Source: Musa acuminata AAA Group
Lineage: Eukaryota; Streptophyta; Magnoliopsida; Zingiberales; Musaceae
DNA length: 64,000 bases
Direction of reading: 5' to 3'
Assembly: GCF_036884655.1 (NCBI RefSeq)
Contig: NC_088354.1
Coordinates: forward strand, 12,214,001 to 12,278,000
Part shown: positions 36,401-48,046 of the stretch, piece after piece
Position numbering within the stretch: the stretch's first letter is position 1
Layout of the letters: each line of letters starts with the position of its first letter
Program-made: the position numbers and the translations under genes
The notes under the pieces: generated by a model
What the model saw: only the letters and a program-made list of their open reading frames with translations
The model's database searches: none
What the model was told of the DNA's origin: nothing

Positions 36401-38028
36401 GCGCGAGCAGCGACAGCGGCGAGCAGCGACAGCGAGCGACGAGATCGCGATCGGGATCGGGATCGGCAGCGGCAACAGGTTAGTGTTGGGTTAGGGTTAG
36501 GGTTATATTGGTTTAGTTGGTTCGATTGAACCAACTAACAACCGAACCAGGACCGAACCAGACCTAAAATTCTGGTTCGGTTTACCCAGGCGCTCGCCCG
36601 AAGCGCCCAGCGCCTGGGCTCGGGCGAGCGCCCAGGCGGCGCCTGATTGAAGCGCGCCGCCTGGGACATTAGCGAGGCGCTCGGGCCTCGCCTCGCCTCG
36701 CCTCGCCCGAGCGCCTTTTGCAATCACTGATCCCAACCAGCAACCTTGATTGAGAAAAGTGCAGTCCACGGAACAAAGCACATGCCAATGCAGGGTCTAG
36801 GATTGGTATGAGCAACCTTATCACTATTCTTTTCAATCTCTACGCATTTCACCGCTCCACCAGAAATTCCCTATGCCCGTACCATACTCCAGCTTGATAG
36901 TTTCCACCGCCTATCCAGGGTTGAGCCCTTGGATTTGACGGCGGACTTCAAAAGCCACCTACAGACACTTTACGCCCAATACAATACTTCAAAGTCGAAG
37001 AATAGCATCCAAATAGCATGTCTTATTTTATTCAATAATCCATATTTCTAGCAATAAATTATTACTGTCTATCGTACCAGAATCGAAGTTCCATGATCGG
37101 GCAACTATAATCCTAGAGAAAAAGATTCTAAAGCATAAGCCCATGGATTATTTTTCCCATGTGAGCTTGCCTCTTTCAGGACCACAAGACCATAAAAGCA
37201 TTGTGCCGAGACCTAGTTGGCTAAACTTAAAAGCTTATCTTGCATTCTCTTTCTGGCCAATCCAACAACCATTAAGCACTAGACCGTGAAACCCCAAATA
37301 GATAGTTCGACAACAAACTTTAAGCAAGCATACATAACTTACACAACCAAGATGACTCGTGCCAAATTCGGTGACTGATTTAGTGTAAATATTTCCCAGG
37401 CATCATCTTCTTGCTTTACTTGCTTCTTCATATAACATTTTAACAATTCAAACTGCAGTCGAGCAACATAGTTTACTAAAAGCCTCATGTCGATATAAAT
37501 TCAAAAGGTTTTGAGTAACTCTAAATAAGCACTAACTACTGTCACTGATTATGCCAGCTACAAATGGAACAATAATTATTTCTAGGCGACCATTAAATTA
37601 AGCAGATAAGCCAAAGGTGCACTGTGTGCAAGTATTAACAATTGATGCATCCGTTAGTAAGGTTAATTGTGCATGTAACAGTGAAAATGAAAACCTGAGT
37701 TTCAGTACTACAAAAAAATGAAAATACTAAGGAGGGACAAACTTGAACAACTGCCATCTGGCCACAGGAATCAAATAGCACATGTCAAAATACTCACCCG
37801 ACAGGAGAGGCAATTTGCGATAAGCCGCTGGACATAGTCGGCTACAGCATTTCTCCGCTCCTCAGATGATTGATTTGGCTGAATTCGGGCAATCAGCTCT
37901 GAAGTTTGTTCCTCTGCCTTAGTCCATCTGTCTGCATCAAGCACTTGGGTCACATTGGTTGTTTCCCTGGGCAAAAGGCCACTGGGAAGTATGCTACCAA
38001 GCCATTCCCGTCCTCCATGATCACCCAT
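27438..38028 (-). CDS. Nucleotidyltransferase with PAP/OAS1-type substrate-binding domain, long disordered C-terminus
   Basis: Eight exons in transcript order: 38028-37798, 35008-34820, 33102-33010, 32913-32731, 32640-32538, 32463-32278, 31057-28581, 28031-27438. All are GT-AG with matching phases and give 1,351 residues. Residues about 1-330 form a non-canonical poly(A)-polymerase-like core: FTFGSVPLKTYLPDGDIDL supplies the GS motif and metal-binding D94 and D96, NIVVDISFNQ gives the third Asp (D154), and IILIKAWCYYESRILGAHHG plus the later FVAKHFNVVDPLRTNNNLGR block form the substrate-binding part. The triad is intact, so nucleotide transfer, perhaps RNA 3'-end addition, is possible; the true substrate is unknown to me. 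The remaining roughly 1,000 residues are Ser/Asn/Gln/Pro-rich and probably disordered. It resembles the Arabidopsis At3g61690/At3g51620 group. Confidence 0.92.
35786..36729. mobile_element. Non-autonomous hAT-like transposon, 944 bp, with 8-bp target duplication
   Basis: The element begins CAGTGATT and ends AATCACTG, its exact inverted complement. It is flanked on both sides by the identical octamer ATCCCAAC (35778-35785 and 36730-36737). An 8-bp duplication with CAGTG-like ends fits the hAT superfamily. Subterminal regions are dense in GGCGC/GCGCC words in both orientations, extending the termini (left AAAAAGCG, right complement AAAAGGCG). It encodes no transposase. The middle (36040-36430) is a GC-rich minisatellite built on GGGAGGCGCGAGCAGC and AGGGCTCGC words, and the long open frames across it are repeat artefacts. 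A short GGGTTAGGGTTAGGGTTA run lies at 36488-36505, and an inverted repeat around CCGAACCAG...CTGGTTCGG at 36541-36580. It is inserted in intron 1 of the nucleotidyltransferase gene. Confidence 0.85.
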
Positions 38029-39451
38029 GAAAAGCTATCCTACAGTCAGTACCCGATGCCTCCTTAAAGAACTTCCTTATTCCCCTCTTCCAATGCAGAA
38101 AACGCGAAAGAATACTCTCTAGACAAGCACAACTGATGAGATGAGTGCAATAGCAGATAGACATGCACCAGAAAAGTGAAAATAGAAAGAGCCACAATGA
38201 CAACAGAAACAGCGAAGATAAATCTTTTCGCCACAACACCAAAAAATCAGAATCTGAAGACGAAAACAACGATTATCATCCACAACCGTGGTCCGATGGG
38301 CCTCTTCTCTTGAAGGATTCAAGCTTCCACTATTCCACTTGGTAATTCAAGAAAATCAGAAGGTAACACCGTCCTCTCAAATTCGCTCCGACTGCCGCGA
38401 GGGCCAAAAGAACAGAACAGCGAACCAAAACTTAATCCACAACAGAAAGAGATGACTTCGACTTCCCCCTCGAGCGCGATGGCCCCACACCCTAAACTCG
38501 ACTGACCCACCGACCGTCAGCAGAGGCCACTTCCCAGGGCGATATTCCTCCAATGCCGTGGAACTCGGGCGGCCGACCAAAAGCGCAAAGAGCCCCAACG
38601 CGCATTAACCGCACAAACCCTAGAAATGAAAGAAGAGGACCCGGAGGCGAAAACCTAAGCAGAAGCGGCGCGAGGAAAACCCGAGCTCCAAAGATCCGGG
38701 GTCGAGCCGTATCTCCAAAGATCTTGCAGGAATTCGGGGAGGATCGAGGGCGCGACGCGGGTGGAAGGGAAAGGAGGAAGAAAAGGCGAAGAAACGGGTG
38801 GAGAGAGAAAGAGAGAGAGATCGGCGTTAGGGCACAAACGTTTTATAGTGGGGAATTCATCTAAATTACACATAATTATATAGACGAGGGAGGTTATGTA
38901 TGTATATGAAAAGCCACGCGCGGTGATGATCATGATACGTAGCAAAGACAACAACACGGTGGGGTCGTAAATGGAATCATAGGTGTAAAGATCCGCAAGA
39001 AATATTAGTAAATCATAATGTATTAATATACATACTCCATTTATATGGTGAATTAAATTACCTTAAAACCCCACCATATCGCACGTGTCAAGAATAAGAG
39101 TCGTCTTACGTCACCGAGCCAGTTGTCACCGATGGTTTCAGAGAAACGGCCGTCAGAGTAACTAAAACAATTGAATTCAAATTATTCGGCTGTTACAGAA
39201 CAAGCATTCATGTACAAAAGGGGATCGATCTATGAGATTAGATCTAATCTCTCTATTTCACTGCATTTTGACTTGAGCGTCCATCCATCATCTGTTCCGA
39301 TTGGGAGGACAAGTAAAGGAGCACCGGCGATGTTGCAGGTGAAACTTAACGAGGGAAAGGCAGGCAAGATATAAAATCGCTGGGATATGTGTTAAGCAAG
39401 TATAATGCACGTTATTAAACGATTCAAGAAGTAATGACTGTTATTAAACGA
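38029..39451. other. 5' leader and upstream flank of the nucleotidyltransferase gene
   Basis: 38029-38820 is the presumed long 5' leader, GC-rich beyond 38500, with a GA/CT run. From 38860 on it is AT-rich intergenic DNA with no gene that I can support. Confidence 0.5.
38841..38847 (-). promoter_or_regulatory. TATA box of the nucleotidyltransferase gene
   Basis: TATAAAA on the minus strand lies about 810 bp upstream of the start codon, followed by a CT-rich stretch (38820-38795) typical of plant transcription starts and then a long GC-rich leader. A leader intron is possible but was not resolved. Confidence 0.55.
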
Positions 39452-40570
39452 TACAACATAATATGGATTAGTAGGATGTGGAAGTCAGTTGCCGACATTT
39501 AATCGGAATTTTTTTTTTGGCTTGGCTAGTGAAATCCAACACCGGTCAGCAATTGTTCTTCATCCTACTAATCTGGCGTCAACTCTATGTGGCGATATGT
39601 CAATGACACATCGACTCTATTTGGTTGAGGAGTCAGCATCGAGTCAACTTTACAGGAAGGGTGTAATGACTGTTCGAATCTAATTGATGTGGTCTACGTG
39701 GTTTACTCTCGTCCAGGCACGCTTAACTTCGGAGTTATGATGGGATCCGGTGCTTTAGTGCTGGTATGATCGCACTGGTTTCACGTGCTTCGTCCCTCGC
39801 CTATGTGCACGTCGCGGCCGGTGCATCAACGTCCGGAGCCTCTTGCGCATCACGAAACCGTCGATGCTTGCTAGAACGATCGTGGAATCGCTATTGAAAG
39901 CTCTCTCCGAGCCCCAGCCCAACGACTGCGTATTGATCACGTAAGTCGCTGGTCACTACCACATGACCTCTTTCAACGAGTGACAAAAAAGATAACGATT
40001 ACGTCTGACCATTGCACACCCGGTATCATGTGGCCAATGGAAATGGTAGTTTAGCACAGGTGGAGAGCAATTGTGGCCGAGTCTTTCGTCCCGTTACTAC
40101 ATAAGCTATGCAACAAGCAAACGTAATGGACCCAAATCTCTACTATAAAAAAAGGGGTGTCAAGTACATCTCAAGAGACCGAATGATTCTCAAGTTCAAT
40201 TTGTCCGACTAGTTAAACTAGTTAATTAACTTAATAAACTAAAAGGTATTATTGGTGTTATCGTCGATGCAAGAGATCCTCTTGACATAGGCTCGAAAAA
40301 AGGACTCGATTGGATCTGACTCTCTGTTTTCAGTTCGATTAATGAAATTTAACACTAATAATGTTAATTTAATTTAGAAAAACATAAGAGTTTTCGAGAT
40401 AGTACTTTGGAAAGGGAAGGGGTTGAGTTTGAGAAAGAAAGGGTACCATACACGAAAGAAAGAAAGAAAGAGTTTTCGAGATGGTTGCAAGTTATATTCC
40501 AAATTAACACTAACAATGTTAATTTAATTTAGACAAACCCGAGTAGAGAGAGAGAGAGAGAGAGAGAGAG
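39452..40570. repeat. Diverged copy of the duplicated segment's left half
   Basis: Blocks here match 45.75-46.40 kb in the same order: 39570-39690 with 45755-45900 (shared TGGTTGAGGAG), 39945-40120 with about 46000-46100 (shared GACCATTGCACACCC), and 40230-40460 with 46165-46400 (shared AAAGAAAGGGTACCATACAC). Differences and insertions are frequent, so this copy is older than the 2.9-kb pair. A 5S-derived insertion interrupts it near 39.7-39.9 kb. GA-rich simple repeats lie at 40460-40475 and 40545-40571. Confidence 0.7.
39704..39775 (-). pseudogene. 5S rRNA-derived fragment (72 nt)
   Basis: The minus strand reads GTGCGATCATACCAGCACTA, then GCACCGGATCCCATCA, ACTCCGAAGTTAAGCGTG and GAGAGTA, which is the 5' three-fifths of plant 5S rRNA (about nt 3-74) with roughly three mismatches. 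The 3' part, including the internal C box, is missing. It is therefore not a functional 5S gene. 5S-derived segments are the hallmark of Cassandra-type TRIM LTRs and of 5S-derived SINEs; the short GC-rich tract at 39776-39940 that accompanies it may belong to such an element, but no LTR pair was seen. Confidence 0.8.
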
Positions 40571-40855
40571 CACCCGATATGGAAAACTTAGAGTTCGATG
40601 CTTAAGTTAGTTTTAGATATTTTGAGAAATCATCAAATTTAGTTCTTTAGTAAAAGAAGATGAGAGAGTATTAGTCTTAGCTGAATAGTTTTTAGAACTA
40701 ACTATTTCCATACGACCTAAGGTTTATAGCATTGTAAACTAGTATTAAAGTTTTTGATATGGAAATAAAGTTCGATATTACGATTGATGTCGACGTAGAT
40801 GTTGACACTGATGTCAACATGGACACCATCATGTCAACTAATGCATATCAATGCT

Positions 40856-42679
40856 TAACTAGAATTCTATCGTAAAGAAAGATATATAAAAATCGCAGTG
40901 AATAGGGATTTTACCAAAAAAAAAAAAAAGTGCATGAACACTTTTGATGACATTGAATATGACCTTCCATAAGACATTTCTTGATTACTACGATTAGTTA
41001 GGGATTTATGGTACTCAATGTGAAAAAAATAATCTTGGGTGAGAATTAACTTTTATAAAAGAAGTTCTTGTTTGTAAAGTGTTGTCGTTCTCTTTCTGTC
41101 TTTTTTTTTTTTCTCTCTCTCTTAACAAGTATAGTTAACATAGCAAAGATAATATGTGCATAAACAATTACTATAAACTCCAGCATGAAGATATAGGATC
41201 ATATGAGGTGAAACGGATATCCCATGGGTTCTCGTGCCAATGTTCTTCCTTCGTCTCCCCCTTCTCCTCCGCTTGTAACTAAATAATCATTCTTTTCCTT
41301 TTTTTGTTCTCTTAGTTTTATTTTATTTTAGCATGACTTTGGAATGTTTTATATCCTTCAAATGTAATAAGTATTTATGAAAGATATATTTTCTTTTTTT
41401 ATTTTTCTCTCCCACTATGTTAAATTAGATTCAACTATTTTTTTTTTTGTAATCCTTATATATGAGGTGTGGTGTCGATTAGTATAAACATACGACCACA
41501 TGTAACAAACATATGAAAGTCCGATGTTATCATCATGCATATTCCCATCAATACCATGAAGTTGATATTCATGTGTATAAATGCTAAGATTGTTACGTGC
41601 CTAAACCACATACAAGAAGTGGTAGATCATGACCCAACCATGAGTAAAACCCATGGTTGTTAACCATGATAGATTGTATCTTATGCATATAATATTTCAT
41701 TCAAAATCAAACTTTAGTTTTGTGCATCAAAAAAAAGTTTGTTATCAATGCCTCTTCTCATAGTTGGTTGCCGCTAAGTCGTAATATGAATAATAAGATA
41801 TCTTTGTTGAATCTTATCTCTTAGGCACAAGTGTACAACCACCCATGTACAAAAATCTTTCACATATTATTACTTTCGATAAACTCTAATTGTATCCTCA
41901 TTGGATGTCAATTTGAAGATCTGCATGTTTGGGAGTCACGAGACAAGTCATGGACTATAGAGAAAAATGTGAGTATAAATTTACGACATATCATCAGTGA
42001 AAAATCCTATGTATTAAATTATTCTATTAGATACTTAAGGAATTTTGATATGCTTGTGGTCAGGAATTCGGATATGCCAACTCTCATAATTTTTTTCACA
42101 TAATCAACTATGATATATTCTTAATTGAATATGCAAAGAGATATTATTGGTTTGTATCCTTATAAGCAGACATGAACGAGATGTTTGTGATGGATGCTTG
42201 TTTCGACTCGATTTAAAGAATAAGACTTAGATTGAGATGAAGAGCTTAGGTGATCGAGCATTATTCCCGAACGATAATGATCATCAAATATTCTCGATCT
42301 CAGCTCATAACACTCGATGCATGATAATCGTATATATCTCATTAGCACATGGTCAAATCATGCTAATTAGACTATAGAAAATAGTTATTTTAGAAGAATA
42401 GTCAAACAACCATAATATTTTTGTCATTATAGATCATCCTAAATTTGAGTTCAACGTAAAAACAATAAAGTGAGAGAAAATAAAATAAAAAAATTATGTA
42501 AGTTTGATATAGACTTTGATTCCGATGGATTAACTTTATAACTTTGACATTTAAATATGCTTATTTTTTTTTTCAAAATTTTTGATGTATAAAATTATGA
42601 TAACTCTCATATTATGTCCAAATAAAATAAAAAAATAAAAATAAAAATTCATTAATAAAACATATCTATAAGTATTTTT

Positions 42680-42762
<83 letters not shown>

Positions 42763-42830
42763 ACCACATTGATTTATTGTGGGTGATAGATTATTTATTG
42801 CTATTTCATGGCTTTGTTATGTATTGGTAA
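40856..42830. repeat. Segmental repeat unit 1 (contains tRNA-Leu copy 1)
   Basis: AT-rich, non-coding. Its left half (40856-42010) matches 53409-54525, sharing for example TAGGGATTTTACC and CCCATGGGTTCTCGTGCCAA. Its right half (about 41340-42830) matches unit 2 at 43200-44740 with an offset growing from about 1,840 to 1,915 bp. Short open frames in it are not conserved as proteins between copies. Confidence 0.8.
42683..42762 (-). tRNA. tRNA-Leu (anticodon UAG), copy 1
   Basis: The 80-nt sequence folds as a class II tRNA: acceptor GACAGTT/AGCTGTC with discriminator A, anticodon stem CCAGA/TCTGG closing the loop TTTAGGC (anticodon TAG), a long variable arm, and T arm GTGGG-TTCAAAT-CCCAC. The A box (TGGCCGAGTGG) and B box (GGTTCAAATCC) are intact. 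A CAA motif lies just upstream, as usual for plant tRNA genes, and a TTTT terminator lies about 25 nt downstream. No intron. Confidence 0.95.
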
Positions 42831-43104
42831 CTGGTGATTCCAGCTGAAGCCATTTCTGTGAGGACCTAAGATCACCAGCTCCACCAAGGACAAGGCAAAG
42901 GCACAACTGCATCGTAGCAAAGCATATGATCTTGTCGATTACGGAGGACTGATGACAGAGAAAGTTGCTTGATATGAACTTACTGAAATAATTATAGGGG
43001 GCACAGTAGCTAAAGTACCATAAAACTCTAAAACTCACAATGCAAAATATAACTTCGATACAACATAATATGGATTAGTAGGATGTGGAAGTCAGTTGCC
43101 GACA

Positions 43105-44594
43105 TTTAATCGGGAAATTTTGTTTGGCTTGGCTAGTGAAATCCAAGACCAGCCAGCCATTGTTCATCCTACAAATGTTTTATATCCTTATTTTATTTTA
43201 GCATAACTTAGGAATGTTTTATATCCTTGAAATGTAATAAGTATTTATAAAAGATATACTTTTTTTTTTATTTTCCTCTCCCACTATGTTAAATTAGATT
43301 CGACTAGTTTTTTTAGTAATCCTTACAAATGAGATGTGGTGTCGATCAGTATAAACATACGACCACACGCAACAAACACATGAAAGTCCAGTGTTATCAT
43401 CATGCATATTCCCATCAATACCATGAAGTTGATGTTCATGTGTATAAACGCTAAGATTGTTGTGTGCCTAAACCACGTACAAGAAGTGGTAGATCATCAC
43501 CCAACCATGAGTAAAACCCATGGTTGTTAACCATGATAGATTATATCTTGTGCATATAATATATCATTCAAAATTAAACTTTAGTTTTGTGCATCAAAAA
43601 AAAGTTTGTTATCAATGCCTCATCTCATAGTTGGTTGTTGCTAAGTCATAATATGAATAATAAGATATCTTTGTTGAATCTCATCTCTCAGGCATCTTTC
43701 ACATGTTATCACTTTCGACACACTCTAATTGTATCCTCATTGGATGTTAACTTAAAAATCTCCATGTTTGGAAGTCAGGAGACAAGTCATGAACTATAGA
43801 GAAAAATGTGTGTATAAATTTACGGTCTATCATTAGTGGACAATCCTATGTATTAAATTATTCTATTAGATACTTAAGGAATTTTGATATGCTTGTGGTC
43901 AGGAATTCGGATATGCCAACTCTTATATTTTTTTTTTCACATAATCAACTATGATATATTCTTAATTGAATGTGCAAAGAGATATTATTGGTTTGTATCG
44001 TTATAAGCATACATGAACGAGATGTTTGTGATGGATGCTTGTTTCGACTCGATTTAAAGAATAAGACTTAGATTGAGATGAAGAGCTTACGTGATCGAGC
44101 ATTATTCCTGAACGATAATGATCATCAAATATTCTCGATCTCAGCTCATAACACTCGATGCATGATAACCGTATATATCTCATTAGCACATGGTCAAATC
44201 ATGCTAATTAGACTATAAAAAATAATTATTTTAGAAGAATAGTCAAACAAACACGTTATTTTTGTGGTTATAGATCATCCTAAATTTGAGTTGAATGTAA
44301 AACAATAAAGTGAGAGAAAATAAAATAAAAAAAACTATGTAAGTTTGATATAGACTTTGATTCCGATGGATTAACTTTATAACTTTGACATTTACCTATG
44401 TTTTGTTTTGTAATTTTTTTTTTCAAAATTTTTGATGTATAAAATTATGATAACTCTCATATTGTGTCCAAATAAAAAAAAATAAAAATAAAAATAAAAT
44501 TATTTGATGATCAACTATATTTCACTTTACCTTTTTTATTTATTTTATTATTAAAATTTCATTAATAAAACATGTCTAAAAATATTTTTGTCTT

Positions 44595-44677
<83 letters not shown>

Positions 44678-45041
44678 ACCATGTTGGTTCGTTGTGGGTG
44701 ACACATTATTTATTACTATTCCATGGCTTTGTTACGTCTTAGCCACTGGTGATTCCAGCTGAAGCCATTTCTATGACCTAAGATCACTAACTTCATCAAG
44801 AACATGGCAAAGGCACAACTGCAACGTAGCAAAGCATATGATCTTGTCGATTAAGGAGGACTGATGACACAGAAAGTTGCTTGATATGAACTTACTGAAA
44901 TAATTATAGGGGGCACAGTAGCTAAAGTACCATAACACTCTAAAACTTAACATAATAAGAATATCATGGATTAGTAGAATGAACAATGGCTGGCTGGTCT
45001 TGGATTTCACTAGCCAAGCCAAACAAAATTTCCTGATTAAA
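43105..45041. repeat. Segmental repeat unit 2 bounded by 71-bp inverted repeats (contains tRNA-Leu copy 2)
   Basis: The left arm 43105-43175 and the right arm 44971-45041 are inverted copies differing at about 3 of 71 positions (core GGCTTGGCTAGTGAAATCCA). A third, diverged copy of the arm lies at 39504-39563 in direct orientation to the left arm. Between the arms is a second copy of the unit-1 right half with tRNA copy 2. No target-site duplication is visible outside the arms, so I do not call it a transposon. Confidence 0.75.
44598..44677 (-). tRNA. tRNA-Leu (anticodon UAG), copy 2
   Basis: Identical over all 80 nt to copy 1, with the same intact A and B boxes and anticodon TAG. The upstream flank has diverged from copy 1 but keeps a CAA motif close to the 5' end. 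It should be functional if the chromatin allows. Confidence 0.95.
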
Positions 45042-45438
45042 GCTAGATTATCGAATTAGGTTGGTCGACGTGGTAGCCATATATTGGTTGAACATTCAAC
45101 TGGAGTGTCTGATGGAACCTAAATGTTGCAAACCATATTCATTTAGCTAAGATCATGCAACTCAGTCTCTCCACGTAAAGGTAGAACTTAGTTTGATGTT
45201 CGAGGAGGTCTGACTTACGACATAGGCCACCATTTATAGGGGTTGAGGTTGATACTTCCATTACCTGCTCGTCCCTTGTCTTCAAAGAACCTCAAAGAGA
45301 GGGGGACATGTGACACTATCTAAATATCATTGAGCGCATGGTCGATACAATTGCAACTCCGAGGTGCAGGATTCGACCACATCAACAAAAATACAGGCGG
45401 TTACGATGCGTGATTAATTGTCAAATCTCGATAAGGTG
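45042..45438. other. Spacer between repeat units 2 and 3
   Basis: About 400 bp without a recognisable gene, repeat or RNA. It borders the sharp left breakpoint of the 2.9-kb duplication. Confidence 0.4.
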
Positions 45439-47325
45439 TGTGATCGCTTGGATTCTCCTGCCAACTGAGGAATGCCCATTGCACCGGATTATGTTGGCCC
45501 AACATGAATCATCGTGCTAGCCTTGTCGACTCATCATGCGCAACTGTGCCTGACCGTATCAACCCATCATATGCCACCGTGCCTTGCCATGTCAACCCAT
45601 TGCGCCCCCACCACGCTTGATCGTGTTGACCCGTCGTACACCCACCACAATGTTGACAACGGATGTCAATTGAACAATACTTCCCAATCAGATTCCCCCT
45701 ATGCTCTTTTACTCAAGAAGTGGGGGACATATGTTATAGTAAAAATGACATGGCATCAACTCCATGTGGCAGCGTGTCAATCTGACACATCGGCTCTACT
45801 TGGTTGAGGAGCCAGCACGAGTCACCACTTCTACAACTTTGTATGAAGGGCATAATAATTCTCCGATTCTAACTGATGCGATCCACATAGTCAACACATT
45901 GGTGACACCTAGCCAACCTACAAATAACACTCGACTGACATGTAAATGAGACTTGGTCGACACATCGACAACATCTGGCAGACACGTAAGTCGGTGGTCA
46001 CCAGCACATGACCTCCTCTAATATGTGACAAAAAAGACAATGATTACAACTGACCATTGCACACCCACTATCACGTGGGCAATGGAAACGATAGTTCGAC
46101 ATAGGTAGAGATTTGGGTCTATTACATTCAATCTGTCCGATCAATTCGATTAGTTAACTTACTTAATAATCGAAGGGGCATTATTGGTGTTACCGTCGAT
46201 GTAATTTTTGTAGGAGTCAGATTGATTACGGAAGAGATCGTCTTGACATCGGCTCCATTGGATCCGGCTATATTTTCAGTTTGATTAATGAAATTTAACA
46301 CTAACAATGTTAATTTAATTTAGACAAACATAAGAGTTTTCGAGGTGGTACTTTGGAAAGGGAAGGGATCGAGTTGGAGAAAGAAAGGGTACCATACACC
46401 ACACTCTGTAATCCTGCATGTTGCATCGACATTCTCTGTAATCCATTTCTCCTTTTTCATGGACTCTTCAGTCTCCTCTACCTTGCAGCCGCAAAGCACC
46501 AAACACAATATAATGTGCACTCGTTGCTTGTAGCAATTGCTTAGCATATCTCGTCGTCGGCAGTCAAACAAAGTACCCCACAGTCATCTAAGGTTGTGAA
46601 GGGCTATAGTGTCTCAACAAAAGTCGAGTATTGACCAGCCCAAGTAAGGTTTTGTTTAGTTCCTTTTTGGCTGTCAGCGCTCGTCTAGTGAAGAGGGTTC
46701 AATTGGATATGCCATTGATGCTCGTCCATCATCAGTTTCCAATGACAATTCTATGCTTTAAATTATTCTATTGGATACTTAGTGAATTTTAAGTCCTCCT
46801 AAATTTGGATATGCGAACTCTTATTATTTTTTTCACATAATCAACCATGATATATTTTTGATTGAATCTGCAAAGAAATATTACTGATTTGTATCATTAT
46901 GAGCGGCTTAGGTGATCGATCATTATTCTTGAACGATAATGATCATCAAATACTTTCGATCTCGGCTCATAACACTCGGGTGGATAATCGTATATATCTC
47001 ATTGGCACATGATCAAATCATGCTAATTAAACTATAAAAAGTATTACTTTAAAAAAATAGTCAAACAACCATAATATTTTTGTCATTATAGATCATCCTA
47101 AATTTTGATTGCAATGGATTAACATTATAACTTTGATATTTAACTATGCTTCGTTTTGCAAACCTTTTTTTTCCAAAAATTTTATGTATAAAATTATGAT
47201 AACTCTCATTGTGTGTCCAAATAAAATAAAAAAAATTATTTGATGATAAACTATGTTTCACTTTACCATTTTTATATATTTTATTATTAAAATTTCATTA
47301 ATAAAACATATCTATAAGTATTTTT

Positions 47326-47328
<3 letters not shown>

Positions 47329-47380
<52 letters not shown>

Positions 47381-47408
47381 ACGCCTTAGACCACTCGGCC
47401 AAACTGTC
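47329..47408 (-). tRNA. tRNA-Leu (anticodon UAG), copy 3
   Basis: As copy 1 except for C27 to U at the top of the anticodon stem, which leaves a U27-G43 wobble pair. A and B boxes are intact. Probably still functional. Confidence 0.9.
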
Positions 47409-47680
47409 AGTTATGACGTTTTTTATTATACTTTATATTTATTGAATTATCTTATGCTGTCTCCTAATAATAACATGGCAATCTTTTTCTCTTATGTTAA
47501 TCTGCACTGCACAGGATGACAACAATCGAAGCGATGCAGCAGAAGCGTAAATGCTGGAGAATGGCTGATAAGACTTGTGCTTATCATCTCCCTCACTAAT
47601 GTTTATGTTTGGCAAATGCAGTATAAGTAACCTTCTGAGACGCAACAGCAGCCAAGAACACTCCCAACCACCGTCGCAGC

Positions 47681-48046
47681 CTATTCAGCGGCGCATGTCT
47701 TCCTCTTCCTCCTTGCCTCGGCTGCCGCCGCTACGGTCGCTGATGTTGTGCTCGACAACTTATCAGGAGGCTGAGTGCAGGCACCCCGGAGCTTTTCTGG
47801 CGATCCTTTATCATGTGAAGAACCTTTGGTGATAGCTTCTTCAGCAGAAGTCGGAAGGACCTGTTCATCCCTCTTGATACTTCCTGATGCTCCTCTGGCT
47901 TCGGCTTCAGGTGCATTCACCTTCTCGGTTCCAACAGTTGCCACCATAGAGTTCTCATTGATGTCATCAACGCCATGGACGGCCGCTCTCTCCGTGTTGT
48001 CTGCTTCTCTGTAGGACTGCACGAGACTCTGCTCACCAAAGCACAA
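47681..48046 (-). CDS. Hypothetical 121-residue ORF in duplication copy A
   Basis: I do not recognise it. The ORF begins MCFGEQSLVQSYREAD and ends ARRKRKTCAAE. It is polar, rich in Ala, Glu and Ser, with no membrane segment. A second overlapping minus frame starting upstream (ATG at 48144, MEDRLSCSSC) runs into it out of frame, so a longer broken gene is possible. The copy at 56771-57136 is also open but most differences between the two change amino acids (for example VLPTS/VLTTS and TVAAA/TVTAA), which argues against strong selection. It may be a captured gene fragment. Confidence 0.25.
   Translation of the reverse strand: MCFGEQSLVQSYREADNTERAAVHGVDDINENSMVATVGTEKVNAPEAEARGASGSIKRDEQVLPTSAEEAITKGSSHDKGSPEKLRGACTQPPDKLSSTTSATVAAAAEARRKRKTCAAE

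Noticed and set aside
35937..36534. Long Arg/Ser/Leu-rich ORFs on both strands
   Set aside because: Translation of the minisatellite inside the hAT-like element; open in several frames at once.
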